From positions 21,357,857 to 21,421,856 of the forward strand of contig NC_088781.1 in assembly GCF_958450345.1 (NCBI RefSeq): 64,000 nucleotides of DNA, given 5' to 3'. This document shows positions 21,346 to 33,424 of the stretch, in pieces. Under the pieces are notes generated by a model. That model was given only the letters and a program-made list of their open reading frames with translations. It was not told the DNA's origin and did no database searches. Position numbers and translations under genes: made by a program. Source of the stretch: Calliphora vicina. Lineage: Eukaryota > Arthropoda > Insecta > Diptera > Calliphoridae. Each line of letters opens with the position of its first letter. Position 1 is the stretch's first letter.

Positions 21346-22599
21346 TTTTCATAGCTAACAATGGCCAATACTTTGAATACATTTATATTGTTTCAAAGGT
21401 TAAAACTTTTTATAATATCACATAGAAATATTTAGTTACGAAATGTTTTTAAGTAAAGTACAATACAAAACTCTTTTTATTATAAGGTAAATTTAACTTT
21501 CTTTAAACTCTACAAAATGATTTGTATACCATTTAAAATTCAAAAGATCTTTAAACTACATCACAATCAAAACAGACTGTTGCACATTTCCATAAAAGCC
21601 TTTCTTTTTATTTACAAACAAGCAAAAAATAATATATTAAATACTTTTACTTAAAATCATGGCATTTTTCTTAAATCTGAAAATAAAAATGTAAATTTTT
21701 TTATGCTTGAAAAAATACAGTTTCTTTTAAATTGTTACAATTTTAAACAACTCTTACATATGAACTAGAACTATAACTATGAACTACTAATGCAACAAAT
21801 AAAACCATATATTTCACAAGATTTGAGTAGTTGAATACAAAACATGAAAAAATATATAAAATACACAAAAAAAAATATAAAGAAAAGAACAAAATAAACA
21901 TTTATTGTTTTGATCTTTATAGACTTAAGAATGTGACAGGTTGCTTTAGCACATGTAAATAGACACATTTATCCCACACCCTTGAAATAATAATACTGAA
22001 CAAAAATGACAAGAAATAAAAGAAAGAAAAAAACAATATGAACAAAATAAACAAGTAAAACTAACAAGAAAAAAAATTTATAAATATAAATATAGTTTTA
22101 TAACAACTAAACATTTGCTTTTCTACAATACAAAACATGCTTTAAAGCTTAAACTGGTATAAAAAGGACAAGAAAATATCCATCCATTTTTGCAGTGTTT
22201 CAAAGATGAAAGCAGGAGAAAAAAAACATTGTACATGAGAAATATTGTTGCACTTTATCATCAAGACATTTATGTTAGTTTTGTTGTTGTTTGTCTTATA
22301 TGCAGACATATAGAAGTTTATAAATTTAAGTGTGTGTATTATTATAATATAAGAGAGCAGTCTGAGAATATTTTATAAAAGGTCGAAACATCCCAGCAGT
22401 ACTATTAGTCTGTCCCTATCTAGTGATATTACATATCATTTAGGGCGACAACTAGTTACATAACTAGCTACGTAACTAGATATTTTAACACGTATATGTC
22501 CTAAGCAGGGGGTCTGATAGCTGGTCCAAAGTATTCAACGCATTGAATTCACAACCGGTTACAAAAAGTTTGAAATTTTATAAAAAAATTATAGTTTTT
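21346..22599. other. AT-rich DNA without a recognisable gene
   Basis: Only A/T-rich frames. At 22447-22482 there is a self-complementary run around CTAGTTACATAACTAGCTAC with TAACTAG on both sides. Confidence 0.5.
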
Positions 22600-24780
22600 A
22601 ATATAAAAAAAATCATTCAAACTAAATATTTTATTATATATATAAAATGCTTACAGTTTTAGCTTCTATATCGACCCCTTAGCGCCAAATTATCGTAAGC
22701 GACAAAACACAAATTTCACAGGAGAAGGTTTTTTTTGATTATTTTGAAATTTATACATAGAATTAAAAATCTTATGATGCGATATAATATAATTTCGTTC
22801 AAGCTATTTATCTATTTTTCAAAAATATTTATAACTTTAGACAATTAAAAATTCATGGAATATTTTATAGAAAAATATGACAAAAAAATTTTTTTATTGA
22901 ATTTTTGCATAGATACAAATTTTTCAAATTGAAATAAAATTTTTATTTATGAATAGTTTTTAATGAAATATCACAGTTATGTAGATTTTTCTATTTAAAA
23001 TGGAAAAATAAAAACAAATTTTGAAATTTATTATCAGCAATCCCGCAATTCCCAAAAAAGTGTTGAAAAATTCCAAAAATGGTAATTTTTAGTTTTTTGG
23101 CTATAATATCCACACCAGGGTCGGGATTATTGGGACCCTTTACAAAATAGTTAGAAACATATTGAGCCACCTATAATCGGTTACTATATTTTAATATCGG
23201 ATACGCGATTTGAGAATTTTTGGCCTAAAATTTTATTTTACATAAAAAATAGGTGGTTTTTGAAAGGACCTGGTCCCCTCGGTAATAACAATTTTGAAAT
23301 TGGTTTTCCTTTAAAATATTTTATGAAGACTAAGCTTTCAGAAAGTATAAATTCCTTATACATCCTCTTAGAAATTTTTTGCGATAACTTAAAAAGAAAA
23401 AAAGTTTTTTTCCCAAAAAAATACCGAAAAATTGCTTTTTAAAATTTTTTTAAATTCGAATACATATAACTTTGGACTTAGTCATTATTTTTAAACAGTT
23501 CTTTTTGCATTTGATACATATATGCGTTGTTAGTCCAATAAAGGAAAACTGGGGAGAATCGGGAAATATTTGGATACGCTGTTATCAAAGAACTGGAGTA
23601 GGGTGGGTAAAAATGTTGAAAATTTAATTTTCAAATGCGAATATCTCCTAAGCTATAATAGATAATTGATGTTTTTGAAATCGGAACTCAAACCAAGAAA
23701 TAATATCGTTTTAAAAATGTAACATACCCGAGGTGTCCTACTTTGAGGGCCCTTGGTCGCGCCTCTGGTGAGCCCATGAGCTCCACGTTCAAAACTTAAA
23801 CTCGACAACATTTCTTCTTTGCACACGTGAAATTTCATTCAAACCAATCTAACCATTTAGAAGTTACAGATTTATTTCCCTCTTTTTTTTCTACACCACT
23901 GTGTGTCGCTTACGATAAAATTTGTTTACTGTAAAATATAAACATGACTTACGATAAAATCTTACCCTCTATATTTTTGACGTTATTAACAATTTTGATA
24001 TTCTGAGAACGTTAAAACATCAGTCGGTCCATAAAATTTTAATTTCTGCAATAAAACAAACATTTTAAAAATGTCGCTTACGATAATTTGGCGCTAAGGG
24101 CTCGATATGCTTTAAACTTTTTAAGAATCTGTTTCTATTTGCTTAAGTTATGCGCAACTTTCCTGCCTAACCTCTAATTAAATATCAATCATACGTCTAG
24201 TATAATAAAAATATTTCTTTTTGTACAACTATGACAAATATCGATTGATTTTGAAGTTGTTGATGCCGTATGAAAGCTAAAACTTTAAGTTATAAATTCC
24301 TAATATCAGTGGTAATTTTTTGAAAAGTTTTGTTTATATTTAAATTCGTTGATTTAAAAAAACATTAAAACTTCATAAGAAAATTATAATTTTTAATGAA
24401 AAATTCATGCAAACTAAATATTTTATTGTAAATATAAATTACTTGGAGTGATCGAGAGATTTTGAAGCTGTTGATGCCATATGAAAGCTAGAACTTCAAG
24501 TTATAAATTCCTAATAAAAATTGTCATTTATTGAATAGTTTTGTTGGCATTGAAATTAATTGAATTAAAAAAAGTTTAAAATTTCAAAACAAAATTATAG
24601 TTTTTAATGAAAAATTTATTCAAACTAAATATTTTATTAAAAATAAAAATTGCTTGGAGTCTGAGCATTCATATACTTTAAACATTTTAATAATCTGTTT
24701 ATAATTGCTAAATTTATAGGCAATTTTTTAACCTAACCTCTAAAATAATATTAATGATACGTCTAGTATAACATTAGGAC
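22600..24780 (-). repeat. Minus-strand 354-bp satellite monomers, interrupted
   Basis: Satellite sequence occurs at 22600-22670 (TAGTTTTTAATATAAA, AAACTAAATATTTTATT) and continues at 24106 (TATGCTTTAAACTTTTTAAG) for about two monomers, with TACGTCTAGTATAA at 24191 and GATACGTCTAGTATAAC at 24753. The intervening 1435 bases are a separate insertion. Confidence 0.8.
22671..24105. mobile_element. 1435-bp inverted-repeat element with TA duplication
   Basis: The left end TCGACCCCTTAGCGCCAAAT and the inverse right end TCGAGCCCTTAGCGCCAAAT match with one difference, and the match continues TTATCGTAAGCGACA. TA flanks both sides (22669-22670, 24106-24107), and intact satellite monomers read straight through TATATGCTTTAAA, which fixes the empty site. 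TA duplication suggests the Tc1/mariner superfamily. The interior (22805-23890) is repeat D, also found at 34140-35275. No transposase frame. Confidence 0.9.
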
Positions 24781-25688
24781 AGAATTTTAAACTGTTAAAC
24801 ATATTTTTATTTTGCTTATATAGAGGACAGTTTTACCTCTTTTTAAATGTTAAAAATTTATCATTATTTTAAGTTTGACCTCGTATTTGTTACGTATGAA
24901 AACGATGAAGTCTATATCACAGTATTTTTTAATATTTACAGCCACATTTTACATACTCATACTTATGGTCCTATGTTTGTATACAGTGTATGTTTTGCTG
25001 GCTATATTTACAAGTTTTGTTTTCTTGATCATTTAGTTTCATTTTTTTTTTTCATACAAACACATATAAAGCGTCATATAAACAACAAAATATATGTATT
25101 TATATACTCTGACTATGCATGTTTATTTTAAAGCTTAGGTCAGCTACATTTCACATAAGCTTTTTGCTAAATCAACTACAGCTAGTACTACTACTACTAC
25201 TTCTTAGTTTAATACAGCTACAAAATAGTAAAAAGAAGCTACAGCAACAATTTTATAAGGTTTTCGCTACTGCTTTTCTCCCCCTCAGTTATATTTCTCT
25301 ACTATGTGCTTAAGAAAGTATTGTAGTTGTTTTGTGTGCTTGAGTCTTGGTTGAGCATATTTTTTTTTAGCCACCTTCTTTTATAAAAATAATAAAAATG
25401 TAAAGTAAGTATTTGTAGTTGTTGCATGCAACAAGAAGAAGGTATAAAATAATATGTATGTGTCTGTCTGTTTGAAAATATAAACTAAAGTATATGACAC
25501 ACGCTCCATTGCTCTCTTGTCTTTTGCTTACATTTCATTCTTTGTGCCTTAATGCTCATCTGCTTTCTGTTTGCTTAACGCTGGCTAAACAGTAAACTAC
25601 AAAAGTATGACAACAGTTTTGTGACTTACGTTCTTGCAAAATGATGTAAATTTAAGTTATTAAAATGATATTGTTCACAGCTCTATAT
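24781..25688. other. No recognisable gene
   Basis: Contains a CTACTACTACTACTACTT microsatellite (25188-25205), and a 94-codon frame at 24847-25131 whose translation is aromatic-rich without a recognised domain. I do not call it a gene. Confidence 0.5.
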
Positions 25689-27844
25689 CATCGTACGACA
25701 CTCAATATTAGACACGAACCGGATGACATACGTCTGAAACAATAAATTAAATGAAGAAAAACTGCGTTTTCAGTTTTTCATTTCGTAATCCTGTTTCCTT
25801 TTAAAAGGACTTAAAATTTAAAGAGGAGTATATTTTTAAAAAAATGTTTTAAAATACTTCCGATCATCCTACTATGTCAGACTTGGAGTCAAATGATCAA
25901 AAAGAGTTATAGAATATTTCGTATTATTTTTACTTTAACCTGTAAGGATCAAAAGAAGTCAAAAATGTCCTTTCAAATTTTTATCCTTGAATATCCTTTT
26001 AGATTTCCAAATATTTATTTTTTAAAAAATAGTGAGTTAAAGATCCAAATATTGAATACCACATGCCAAAATTTCATTCTTTTATCTTAACTATTTAAGT
26101 GTTAAAAAATATTTTAAATTTGAATTATTTGATTTTTTTTATATTTTATTTTAATATTTCATTCGAAAAAAATATAACAAAATCCGTTGTGAAAAGCAAC
26201 AAAGAAGACTTTTTAATAAACAACTGAAATGAATCTTATTTGAATACACACATTTTCGATAGTGGGCCTTATTATATGGGAGCTGTGACTAATTATGGAC
26301 CAATCTCACAAAATTTGGATGAATTGCGAATATATGAAACATATTTGTATTGAATTTTGCTTGGATACTGACATATTTCAGAGATTTATATGGGGCATTT
26401 CATGTCAAGTAAACCAACTTTTGAAATCGATGTCTTCCGATCGGGATGAAATTTGCACCAAGGTTAGCTCTATTGGATAGTAAAAAAAAAGATTAAAAAA
26501 GGGTCCATTGATTTTGCAAAAAAAGTCAAAAATTTTATGTTTTGAGTTACAAAATATTTATTTTGATAGATATCCCACTCGCATCCCACTAAGCGACCAA
26601 GTAGGTGTTCAAGGAAAATATCTAAACTTTATTTTAAGAAAAAAAAAGGGCGTATTTTAAAAAAAAGTCAAAAAAGTTTTTGATTTCGGAAAAAAAATAT
26701 TAAACATTTTTTATTTTTTTTTTTAAATATTTTTTTTCGAAAGATCGAAGAAATAGCTATCTATACTATTTGGGACACATTTTGCTAAGAACAATAGGTA
26801 ATAAGTTACATGGATAAGAAAAAACCCCTGTTTGACCAAATTGTCAAAATTTTACCCCCTATAACTCAGAGAGTTCTCGACCGATGTTGTTGAAAAATTG
26901 TGTCTGAGTTACTATCCAATAGAGCTAACCTTGGTGCAAATCGGAAGACATCGATTTCAAAAGTTGGTTCACTTGACATGAAATCCCCCATATATATTAA
27001 TGACATTTTCGAGAATGTTGCTTATATGGGAGCTATGGGATATTGTTGACCGATCGTCACGAAATTTGGTCGTGAGAGTTCGGCTTACATAAAACTAAAT
27101 AAATAATGGGCTGTTTCTAACCAAATTCAATAGCCTTTGTCCTTGGGGCAATATATAGAGGTTTGTGCCAAATTTAGTCGAATTATCTTTGAACCTGTGA
27201 CCTGTAGTTTGATTACAATGTTTACATGGATGGACGGACAGACGGACGGACATCGCTTAGACGACTCAGAAAGAGATTCTGAGCAGATTGGTATACTTTA
27301 AGGTGGGTGTTGGGACACTATTTTTGCATGTTGCAAACAACAGCCCAATATAGCTCCCCTACTATGGTGCGCTTTAATAAAACTTTTTTCTATACTAATA
27401 AATTTTTTTTTTATATTTTAATTTGACCTTTATATATATAAAGCATGAAATTTTGACATTTAGTATAGAATATTTGGGTCTTTAACGCACTATTTTTTTA
27501 AAAGTAATTTATTGGCAATCTTAAAGGATATTAAAGGATAAACATTTCAAAGGTAATTTTTGACATATTTTGATCCCTACAGGATAAAATAAAGATAATA
27601 CAAAATATTTTACAACTCTTCTTGTTCTTCTGACAAACAATTTGTCATTGTTGGAATAGCAGCAGTATTTTTAAATATTTTTTGAAAAATGTACTTCTTT
27701 GAAAATGTGAAGTCCTTAAAAAAGGACAACAGGATCACGAAATGAAAAACTGAAAACACAGTTTTTCTCCATTAAATTTATAGTTTTAGACGTATATCAT
27801 CCGGTTTGTTTCTAACGAATTTTTTCACTATTTGTCGGACGGTG
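25689..27844 (+). mobile_element. CACCGT-ended element, copy 2, carrying a nested insertion
   Basis: The left end CATCGTACGACACTCAATAT (second base decayed) and the inverse right end CACCGTCCGACAAATAGTG match copy 1. The interior again carries dispersed repeat A (ATGGACGGACAGACGGACGG at 27230). A 598-bp element sits inside at 26392. Length without that insertion is about 1.55 kb. Confidence 0.85.
26392..26989. mobile_element. 598-bp inverted-repeat element with ATAT duplication
   Basis: The left end GGGGCATTTCATGTCAAGT and the inverse right end GGGGGATTTCATGTCAAGT belong to an inverted repeat that continues through CCAACTTTTGAAATCGATGT and GCACCAAGGTTAGCTCTATT for about 90 bases. ATAT lies on both sides (26388-26391, 26990-26993). 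The uninterrupted host sequence AGATTTATGTATATTAATG in the sister elements at 15463 and 57782 confirms a 4-bp duplication. Coding potential is absent. Confidence 0.9.
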
Positions 27845-28490
27845 TTTTATAACTCCGAAACTAATGAGCAGATTAAAACGCAATATATATGTGAAAATTT
27901 GTACATAGCTTGGGAAAAGGTTTTCAAAATTCAATCATTCAAAAGAAGAACATTAACTACATAATTTTATGAGTATCAAACAATATACTAAAATTTTGTG
28001 AAAATGAGCGAATTTACTTAGTTAGTAGATAAATTCGAAAAGAATCAATCGATTTTTATGATCTATATTTGGTTTTGTTGCTATTATATATGGCTTTCAG
28101 CTACAGTAATAAACCTGAACAATTTCTGCCGTTTTCGATTTTTCATGAGTTTTTTAAAACAAAAAAATTTGCTATTTTCATATAAAAATATTTTTTTTCC
28201 TTTAATTTGTTATTATAACTCCGAAACTACTTAGCCTATTAAAACGCAATATATAAACACATTAAAAGATATGTAAATTAAAATTTGCCAAAGCTTACCT
28301 TAACGTTATCGGACTAACGGTTTTTGAGTAATCATTAATTATGTGGAGAAACGTCTAAAAAAAAATAACAATTTTACTTAATTTTTTTTTAAAAACCTTT
28401 CCATAGAATTAAAAATTGGACCATATTTGCACTACACAATACATCAAAAAAGCCTCTAAAATTTTGTCGATTTTGTTGCCTTGTGATCAA
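27845..28490 (+). repeat. Dispersed repeat C, second copy
   Basis: Same order of blocks as 11799-12575: TTTTATAACTCCGAAACTA, ATGAGCGAATTTACTTA, a second TTATAACTCCGAAACTACTT, CCTTTCCATAGAATTAAAA and GTTGCCTTGTGATC. It starts exactly at the right end of CACCGT copy 2. Confidence 0.65.
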
Positions 28491-29230
28491 CCAATGAGAT
28501 GAGTGCTTGAAAATGAATCTAGGCCTTTAAGGTGCCTACTTATGTGTTAACAAAGTTGAAATATGTGGAAAAATCAATTTCATGGGAAGAAAAACTTTTA
28601 TGATTTAAAATTATTCCAGAAAAGATTTAATATATTTTTTTTAAATTTATTATAAAATATTTCTCTGAATTCATAAAAGAACGTATATCTACTGAGATTT
28701 CTCAGTTATATGTCATAAATTGCCCAAAAATGCATGCAACAGTTTTTTGTAACCACGTCCTTTTTCCAAAGTTTACCTCTAGCTAAAAAATGAGCCAAAA
28801 AAGGGCAGCTAGAAATTTTTGCATTAATTAAATTAATAATCCAAGAACTTATTTTGAAAATATATTAACTATAGAGATCTATAGTTTTTTTATATTTTCC
28901 ATCAATGTTGAGAAATATTGAAAAAATGGATAGTTGGTAAATATCGATTGACCTGGAGCAAACTTTATTATTTTCTTAATAAATATATATATCAATAGAA
29001 TCAAAATGTTTTCGAGATACTATATCTGAGAGCGGACAAATTACTTAAAAATTGTCTGTTTTTTTAACACTGAAAACCAGTCAACTTTGAAGGGCTATAT
29101 CTTCTGAACAAAAAATCTGATTGTAATAAGAGTAGCATATATTAAATTATTAGACAATTACCTGTAAAGTATCTTTATTCAAAATTTTTATTGGCTCATG
29201 AAAATATTGATTTTTGCAAGCTCCACTGTG
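28491..29230 (-). mobile_element. CACAGTGGCGCC family copy, one end present
   Basis: On the minus strand it starts CACAGTGGAGCTTGCAAAAA (end at 29230), passes CAGAAGATATAGCCCTTCAA and CCAACTATCCATTTTTTCAA, and stops near GGCACCTTAAAGGCC. The second inverted end is missing. It adjoins repeat C at about 28490. Confidence 0.75.
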
Positions 29231-29299
29231 CGATGCCCCGAACCATTTATACCTTGCTACCGGTTAGAGGAGGCTTAAGTTTTACTTCGTGCTAATATC

Positions 29300-29580
29300 G
29301 TAGTTAAATTCCGTAGTTAGCTGACCGAGAGTCGAAGAATTTACCTCGTTGGATTGTATCCATTAGCTAATTGTTGTTAGCCGACGAGAGCTGAAGAATT
29401 TATCACCTTGGATTTCATCCATTAGCAGTAGCCGAAGCATTTATTTCGTTGGATTATACTCAGTAGCTAGTCCTAAGCCAATGAATTCATCTCCTTGGAT
29501 TGCATCCGTTTCATTTTCTTTATAATTATAAGTCGTTAGCCGGACGAGAGCCGTAGCGTTTATCTCGTCGAATCCTGTAT
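29300..29580 (-). repeat. Degenerate ~60-75-bp minisatellite, protein-like on the minus strand
   Basis: Four loose units share GAGAG.CGAAGAATTTA, then TTGGAT..CATCCATTAGC. Read on the minus strand each gives a phrase like DAIQGDEF followed by LATEY, so the repeat looks like a tandemly repeated coding segment that has decayed. Confidence 0.55.
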
Positions 29581-29776
29581 TAGAAGCTGTAGAAGAAACA
29601 AAGTCACAAGATAGCTCTGTGGTAAAGATTATTTTAAAGGAAGCAGACCTTTGCCGGCTGAAAACAAAAACTGCATCATACTCTAACAATTCTTCATTAG
29701 AAGTTTCTATAAGAATCCTTATGAAAACTGAGTTGGTCTTGCCTGTAAAATATATATCAAATGTTCCTTTTACCAC
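29441..29776 (-). pseudogene. Unidentified 111-codon frame continuing into the minisatellite
   Basis: From an ATG at 29774-29776 the frame reads MVKGTFDIYFTGKTNSVFI and SNEELLEYDAVFVFSRQR, then enters the repeated part (DAIQGDEFIGLGLATEYN). Amino-acid composition is balanced, unlike the noise frames around it. No signal peptide or known domain is seen. It could be the remains of a mobile-element polyprotein or a lost host exon; I cannot decide. Confidence 0.35.
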
Positions 29777-29780
29777 TCAC

Positions 29781-31404
29781 TGTAACTTTGAGCAAATATA
29801 TCTATATTACGTATACGTATAGGTACGTTTGTACATATGAGTAAAATCAAAAGATTTTGGAGAATCATTGAAACTATTTAAAGTTTGTGTTTCATAAAAA
29901 AAAGAATCAGTAACACAAATCGCTAGACTACACCAAAAAAACAACTGAGTGCGAAATTGTTGCTAACCATTCATCTCCTTAAATTATGATCATTTTAAAA
30001 TTAAAAAGAAATACAAAAGTTTTTCATTAATCAGATATTTAAACTCGCGGTTTCTAACTTGCTGATATCATCTAACATTATTTAGAGTCATTACAATTTT
30101 GACATTTGTTTAGGCTATAAATAATTCTTGTAATCGTTTGTGTCAGAAAATTATATGGTGGCATGAAAATGATAAAAAAAAAATTTTAAATTTTTTAAAC
30201 AGTTTTGACATGATTAAGTATATGTGAATTCAACTACGGAATGCAGTTTGTAACATAATAAAAGAAATATTTAAATATTTTCCAAAAAAAAATTCAAAAT
30301 TTTTGATTTTCCTCATATGTATGTCTGTATATTTATTGTATGTGTTTATTTCGTGGTGCCTGCAATGACTTAAAGTATTCTCACACACGTGAGTTTTGTG
30401 TATATTTGCTCTTTAAGCTCTCACACTATATAAACCAGCTACCAAGCAGATTTCTTTATAAATTTTATCAACATTTTCAACAAAAAAAAAAAGAAAAAAT
30501 AAAAATACAAAAAAAATCTTTATTTACAAATGGGATAAACTGAGGAGCAACGAGGAACTGCAAGAAAAAGATAAATAAAATAACAAATAAAAACAACAAC
30601 TAAAACACTTAACTCAGTAGATGAAGAGATTTTGTTGTGTAAATTAAAAAGGTACTACTCGGCAGCAGCAGCAACAGCAGGATGTTTATTGCACACAGAT
30701 GCACAAACATAACAACTTCCTGTTTATTTTTTTTTCCTAAGAAAACTCCTCTTAAGGTTTCTGATAAAAACAAAAAAAAAATTATATAAAATTCTAAGTA
30801 AAATTAGTATGAATAAATGTTAGCAGTATTGTTTTAGTTTTTTTTTTTCATATAAACAATTGTTGTTTTTGTGCAAATGACATTGAAAATATTAAAAAAG
30901 AAATTTGTTTTTCAAAAAATGTGTCAATTGAATTAGTTTTGGGAATTAGAATTTAAATTGAAATAAAAAAAAAGAATTTAACTTGAAAATCGGTAAGTTA
31001 AACAGAACTTTACTGTTATACTTCGAAGAATATAAACTAATTTTATCAAATATTTTAAAAAAGAATTTTGTATGGAAATTTTGTTTTATAAAACTTTGGT
31101 AAAATACAAAAGGATTTACTTTTATAAATATTTTTGATAACAAAAAGAATTGCATGCGTTGCATTAGAAAAATAAAAAGATTTCAACATAAAATTTTATA
31201 TTTTTTGAATATTATTTCTTGGCTTTAATTCCATGTGTAATTTCTCTCATAAAATCGAATAATTTGGTTTCTAGTTTACATTATGTATAAGTGGTGCCTC
31301 TGCTGGCTGCGATGTAAGTTGATTTCTCATACAAATGCTAACCAAACTATCAGTATGTCTATTGCCTTGCATTCTGTATTGCATATTGTTCCATCTTGTT
31401 ATAT
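29781..31404. other. AT-rich DNA; possible upstream part of the polyglutamine gene
   Basis: Non-repetitive compared with the rest of the window, with CAGCAGCAGCAACAGCAGG at 30662-30680. No coding frame recognised. The lack of repeats over 1.5 kb makes it a candidate for retained noncoding exons or regulatory DNA. Confidence 0.4.
30385..30475 (+). promoter_or_regulatory. Possible core promoter (E-box CACGTG and TATATAAA)
   Basis: CACACGTGAG near 30385 contains a CACGTG E-box, and TATATAAA lies at 30427-30434 about 40 bases downstream, followed by mixed non-AT sequence (CCAGCTACCAAGCAG). It lies 5.6 kb upstream of the coding exon on the same strand. In such AT-rich DNA a TATA match is weak evidence. 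Confidence 0.2.
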
Positions 31405-32575
31405 TTTTGAGGGACGGAGATTTAAAGTGGCATATTTTTTAATCTAATTGATATATTGACTTGGAATTTTTTTGTAAGACCAAAAATTAACTTATCTAAA
31501 CAAAAAAATTTAGCTCGGAACAAATGTGGATCAAATAGTTCCTAATATTTGCAATCCTATTAAAATTTTGATATAAATTTTAGTTTTAGAAACTCAATGA
31601 TTATGTAATATGTATTAAAATCTTTATTTATTAACGAAACTCAATGAAATTTTCAAAGTTTTTTAAGTTTGTCATTCTAAATAACAAGGTGTAAAAAAAC
31701 TTGTCAAAAGGTCAAAGGCAATCCCGCAATTCCTAAAAATTGGAGCGAAAATCCCAAAAATGGTAGCTTTTCAATTTTGCCTATAGGGTCCACATTTCCT
31801 TCAGGGCTGGGAAAATACTTTGGCGATAAATAGGGAACACATCAAGGTTTCGAAAGCTGCTTTGGTTTTCTGATCCCAGCTTGGGGCTTTTATTACATGT
31901 GGCACAAATATGAATTTTTGATAAAAAAAAATGGGTCAAATTCCGCGACATATTCGAAGAATAGGACATGTGTTTTATATCGAATTTTCTCCGTAGAGAT
32001 GTCTTTCAGACAAATATAAAATTGTTATATGTTCTTAAAGAAAGTTTTTTTTAATTAAAAAATCACCTTTTTGCCCAAAATACTTAAATTGAAAATCGTT
32101 TATTTTTGGATCCATAATTGATATTGCTCTGAAATCTAACAAAAAAAATGTCTAACTAAAAAAAAAAATTCGAGTCTATTCGGTCCAAAAGTACTACCCA
32201 TATTTTTTAAAAAAGCGGACCAAGGTATGGCAAAATCAATTTCAATTTGCCTATAACTCGGAAATTATAAGAGATAAATAGCACACACAAGCATGTTTTT
32301 TCAAGACCTAGCCGAGGGCTAGGTCTTGCGCTCGGATAGGAAAAAAAAATTGCACTTGTTTAAAAATTTTACATGTCGAAGGTACCCTACTTTGAGCCCC
32401 CAGAGCGTCGCCTATGGATCATTTGTATGCCCCATTTTAATATCTTCAACTCGAATGCTCCATTGCTACTCCCACGTTAAATTCTATCCCGATCGGACCA
32501 GCCGTTTAGAAATACCAGATTTATTTCCAAAAAATTTTGATTCGCCCCTCTGTGCGTTGTGGGTTATACAACAGT
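31405..32575 (+). repeat. Dispersed repeat E, ~1.15 kb, forward copy
   Basis: This matches 59585-60730 in inverse orientation: AGGGACGGAGATTTAAAGTG, GACCAAAAATTAACTTATCT, CAATCCCGCAATTCC, ATTCCGCGACATATTCGAA, GTCGAAGGTACCCTACTTTG, and ATCGGACCAGCCGTTTAGAA. The second half resembles repeat D (22.8 and 34.1 kb) in block order, so D and E are distant relatives. The 124-codon frame at 32326-32700 falls across it and is not a gene. Confidence 0.8.
32302..32328. repeat. Perfect 12-bp hairpin CAAGACCTAGCC
   Basis: Arms of 12 bases around a 3-base GAG loop (CAAGACCTAGCC/GGCTAGGTCTTG). A decayed relative, AGCAAGACCTATAGCCCACG followed by CTAGGTCG, lies at 35399-35427 at the far side of the gypsy remnant. 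It lies within repeat E. Confidence 0.8.
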
Positions 32576-32711
32576 ACAAGCTGGTCTTCGTTAAATCCTT
32601 GAGAGTTCACAGCTCGATTGTATCTGGCTTTAATTTTGTTGTTACGTATTTTAATCCGCCTGCGCTCAGATTCATCATTCATCGCTATCCGCTCAAATAG
32701 GCCATCCTAGT

Positions 32712-33197
32712 TGTAATGCTGCATTTTTGACAATTTGCTAACCAATTGCCAATAGCTTGTTGACATCCAACCCAATAGAAAAGTTGCTTTATCATTTCTA
32801 TAGTTTTTGTCGGACTGAGATACCACCCCTGGGGCCCTCATGGAACTGCTTCATTACTTTTTTTGATTTTAGAGGATGGCACCACAATTAGATTTCTCTC
32901 CGATTTGCAGTCACCACTTTCCCATATTCGGCCTAGGCAGTCATTTATCAAGTGTAGACTGTTCCACAGGGCCCAATATGATTTATAAATCTTCATAGAG
33001 TCCGATAGAGTGTCCAAATTACCGTGTTTTTCATCATTCCAGTTTCTTCCTTGCCATTTATTTATCTTAATTGGAGCTTTGTAGTTACGCTGAATTTGAA
33101 TGACATTACCGAAGTTATAACACTTGATTCGGGACCTTCTCCGCTTATCATATAATGCCTTCTTAACTGCCTCTACAGCATTCACCATCTGGCTCAT
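32712..33197 (-). pseudogene. Gypsy-type LTR retrotransposon relic, integrase zinc-binding region
   Basis: The minus-strand frame gives CLGRIWESGDCKSERNLIVV and PSSKIKKSNEAVP, then a stop (about 32838) and, in the same frame, FYWVGCQQAIGNWLANCQKC. This is the N-terminal HHCC region of gypsy integrases (IVVP..., GPSGGHLG..KT, FYW.G....V..W...C..C). The two cysteines are visible; the histidine box is changed (GWYLSP for GGHLG). Protease, reverse transcriptase, RNase H and LTRs are not seen, so only a deleted relic remains. Confidence 0.75.
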
Positions 33198-33424
33198 CGC
33201 ATATTTGCTGCGCAGAGATTATCTTTGAGGTCTCTTATGCCAATGCGAATGCTGCCATCGAAAGTAGGGGCCTTTGATCAACTAGTGTTTTCTAGAACAA
33301 TTCGTGTCGGTACATCTTGGCATTGAAGATTATTCGCCTTTATTTCTAGATCGTCAGTTTTTTATCGACACCATTCTCTAGATCTGACAGCTTTTTATAA
33401 AATTTGCTGACTTTCAGTTCAAGG

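Noticed and set aside
24847..25131. 94-residue membrane-like protein
   Set aside because: Aromatic-rich translation of T-rich DNA, with no splice context and no domain.
32326..32700. 124-residue plus-strand frame
   Set aside because: It lies across dispersed repeat E, whose inverted copy at 59.6 kb does not keep the frame open.
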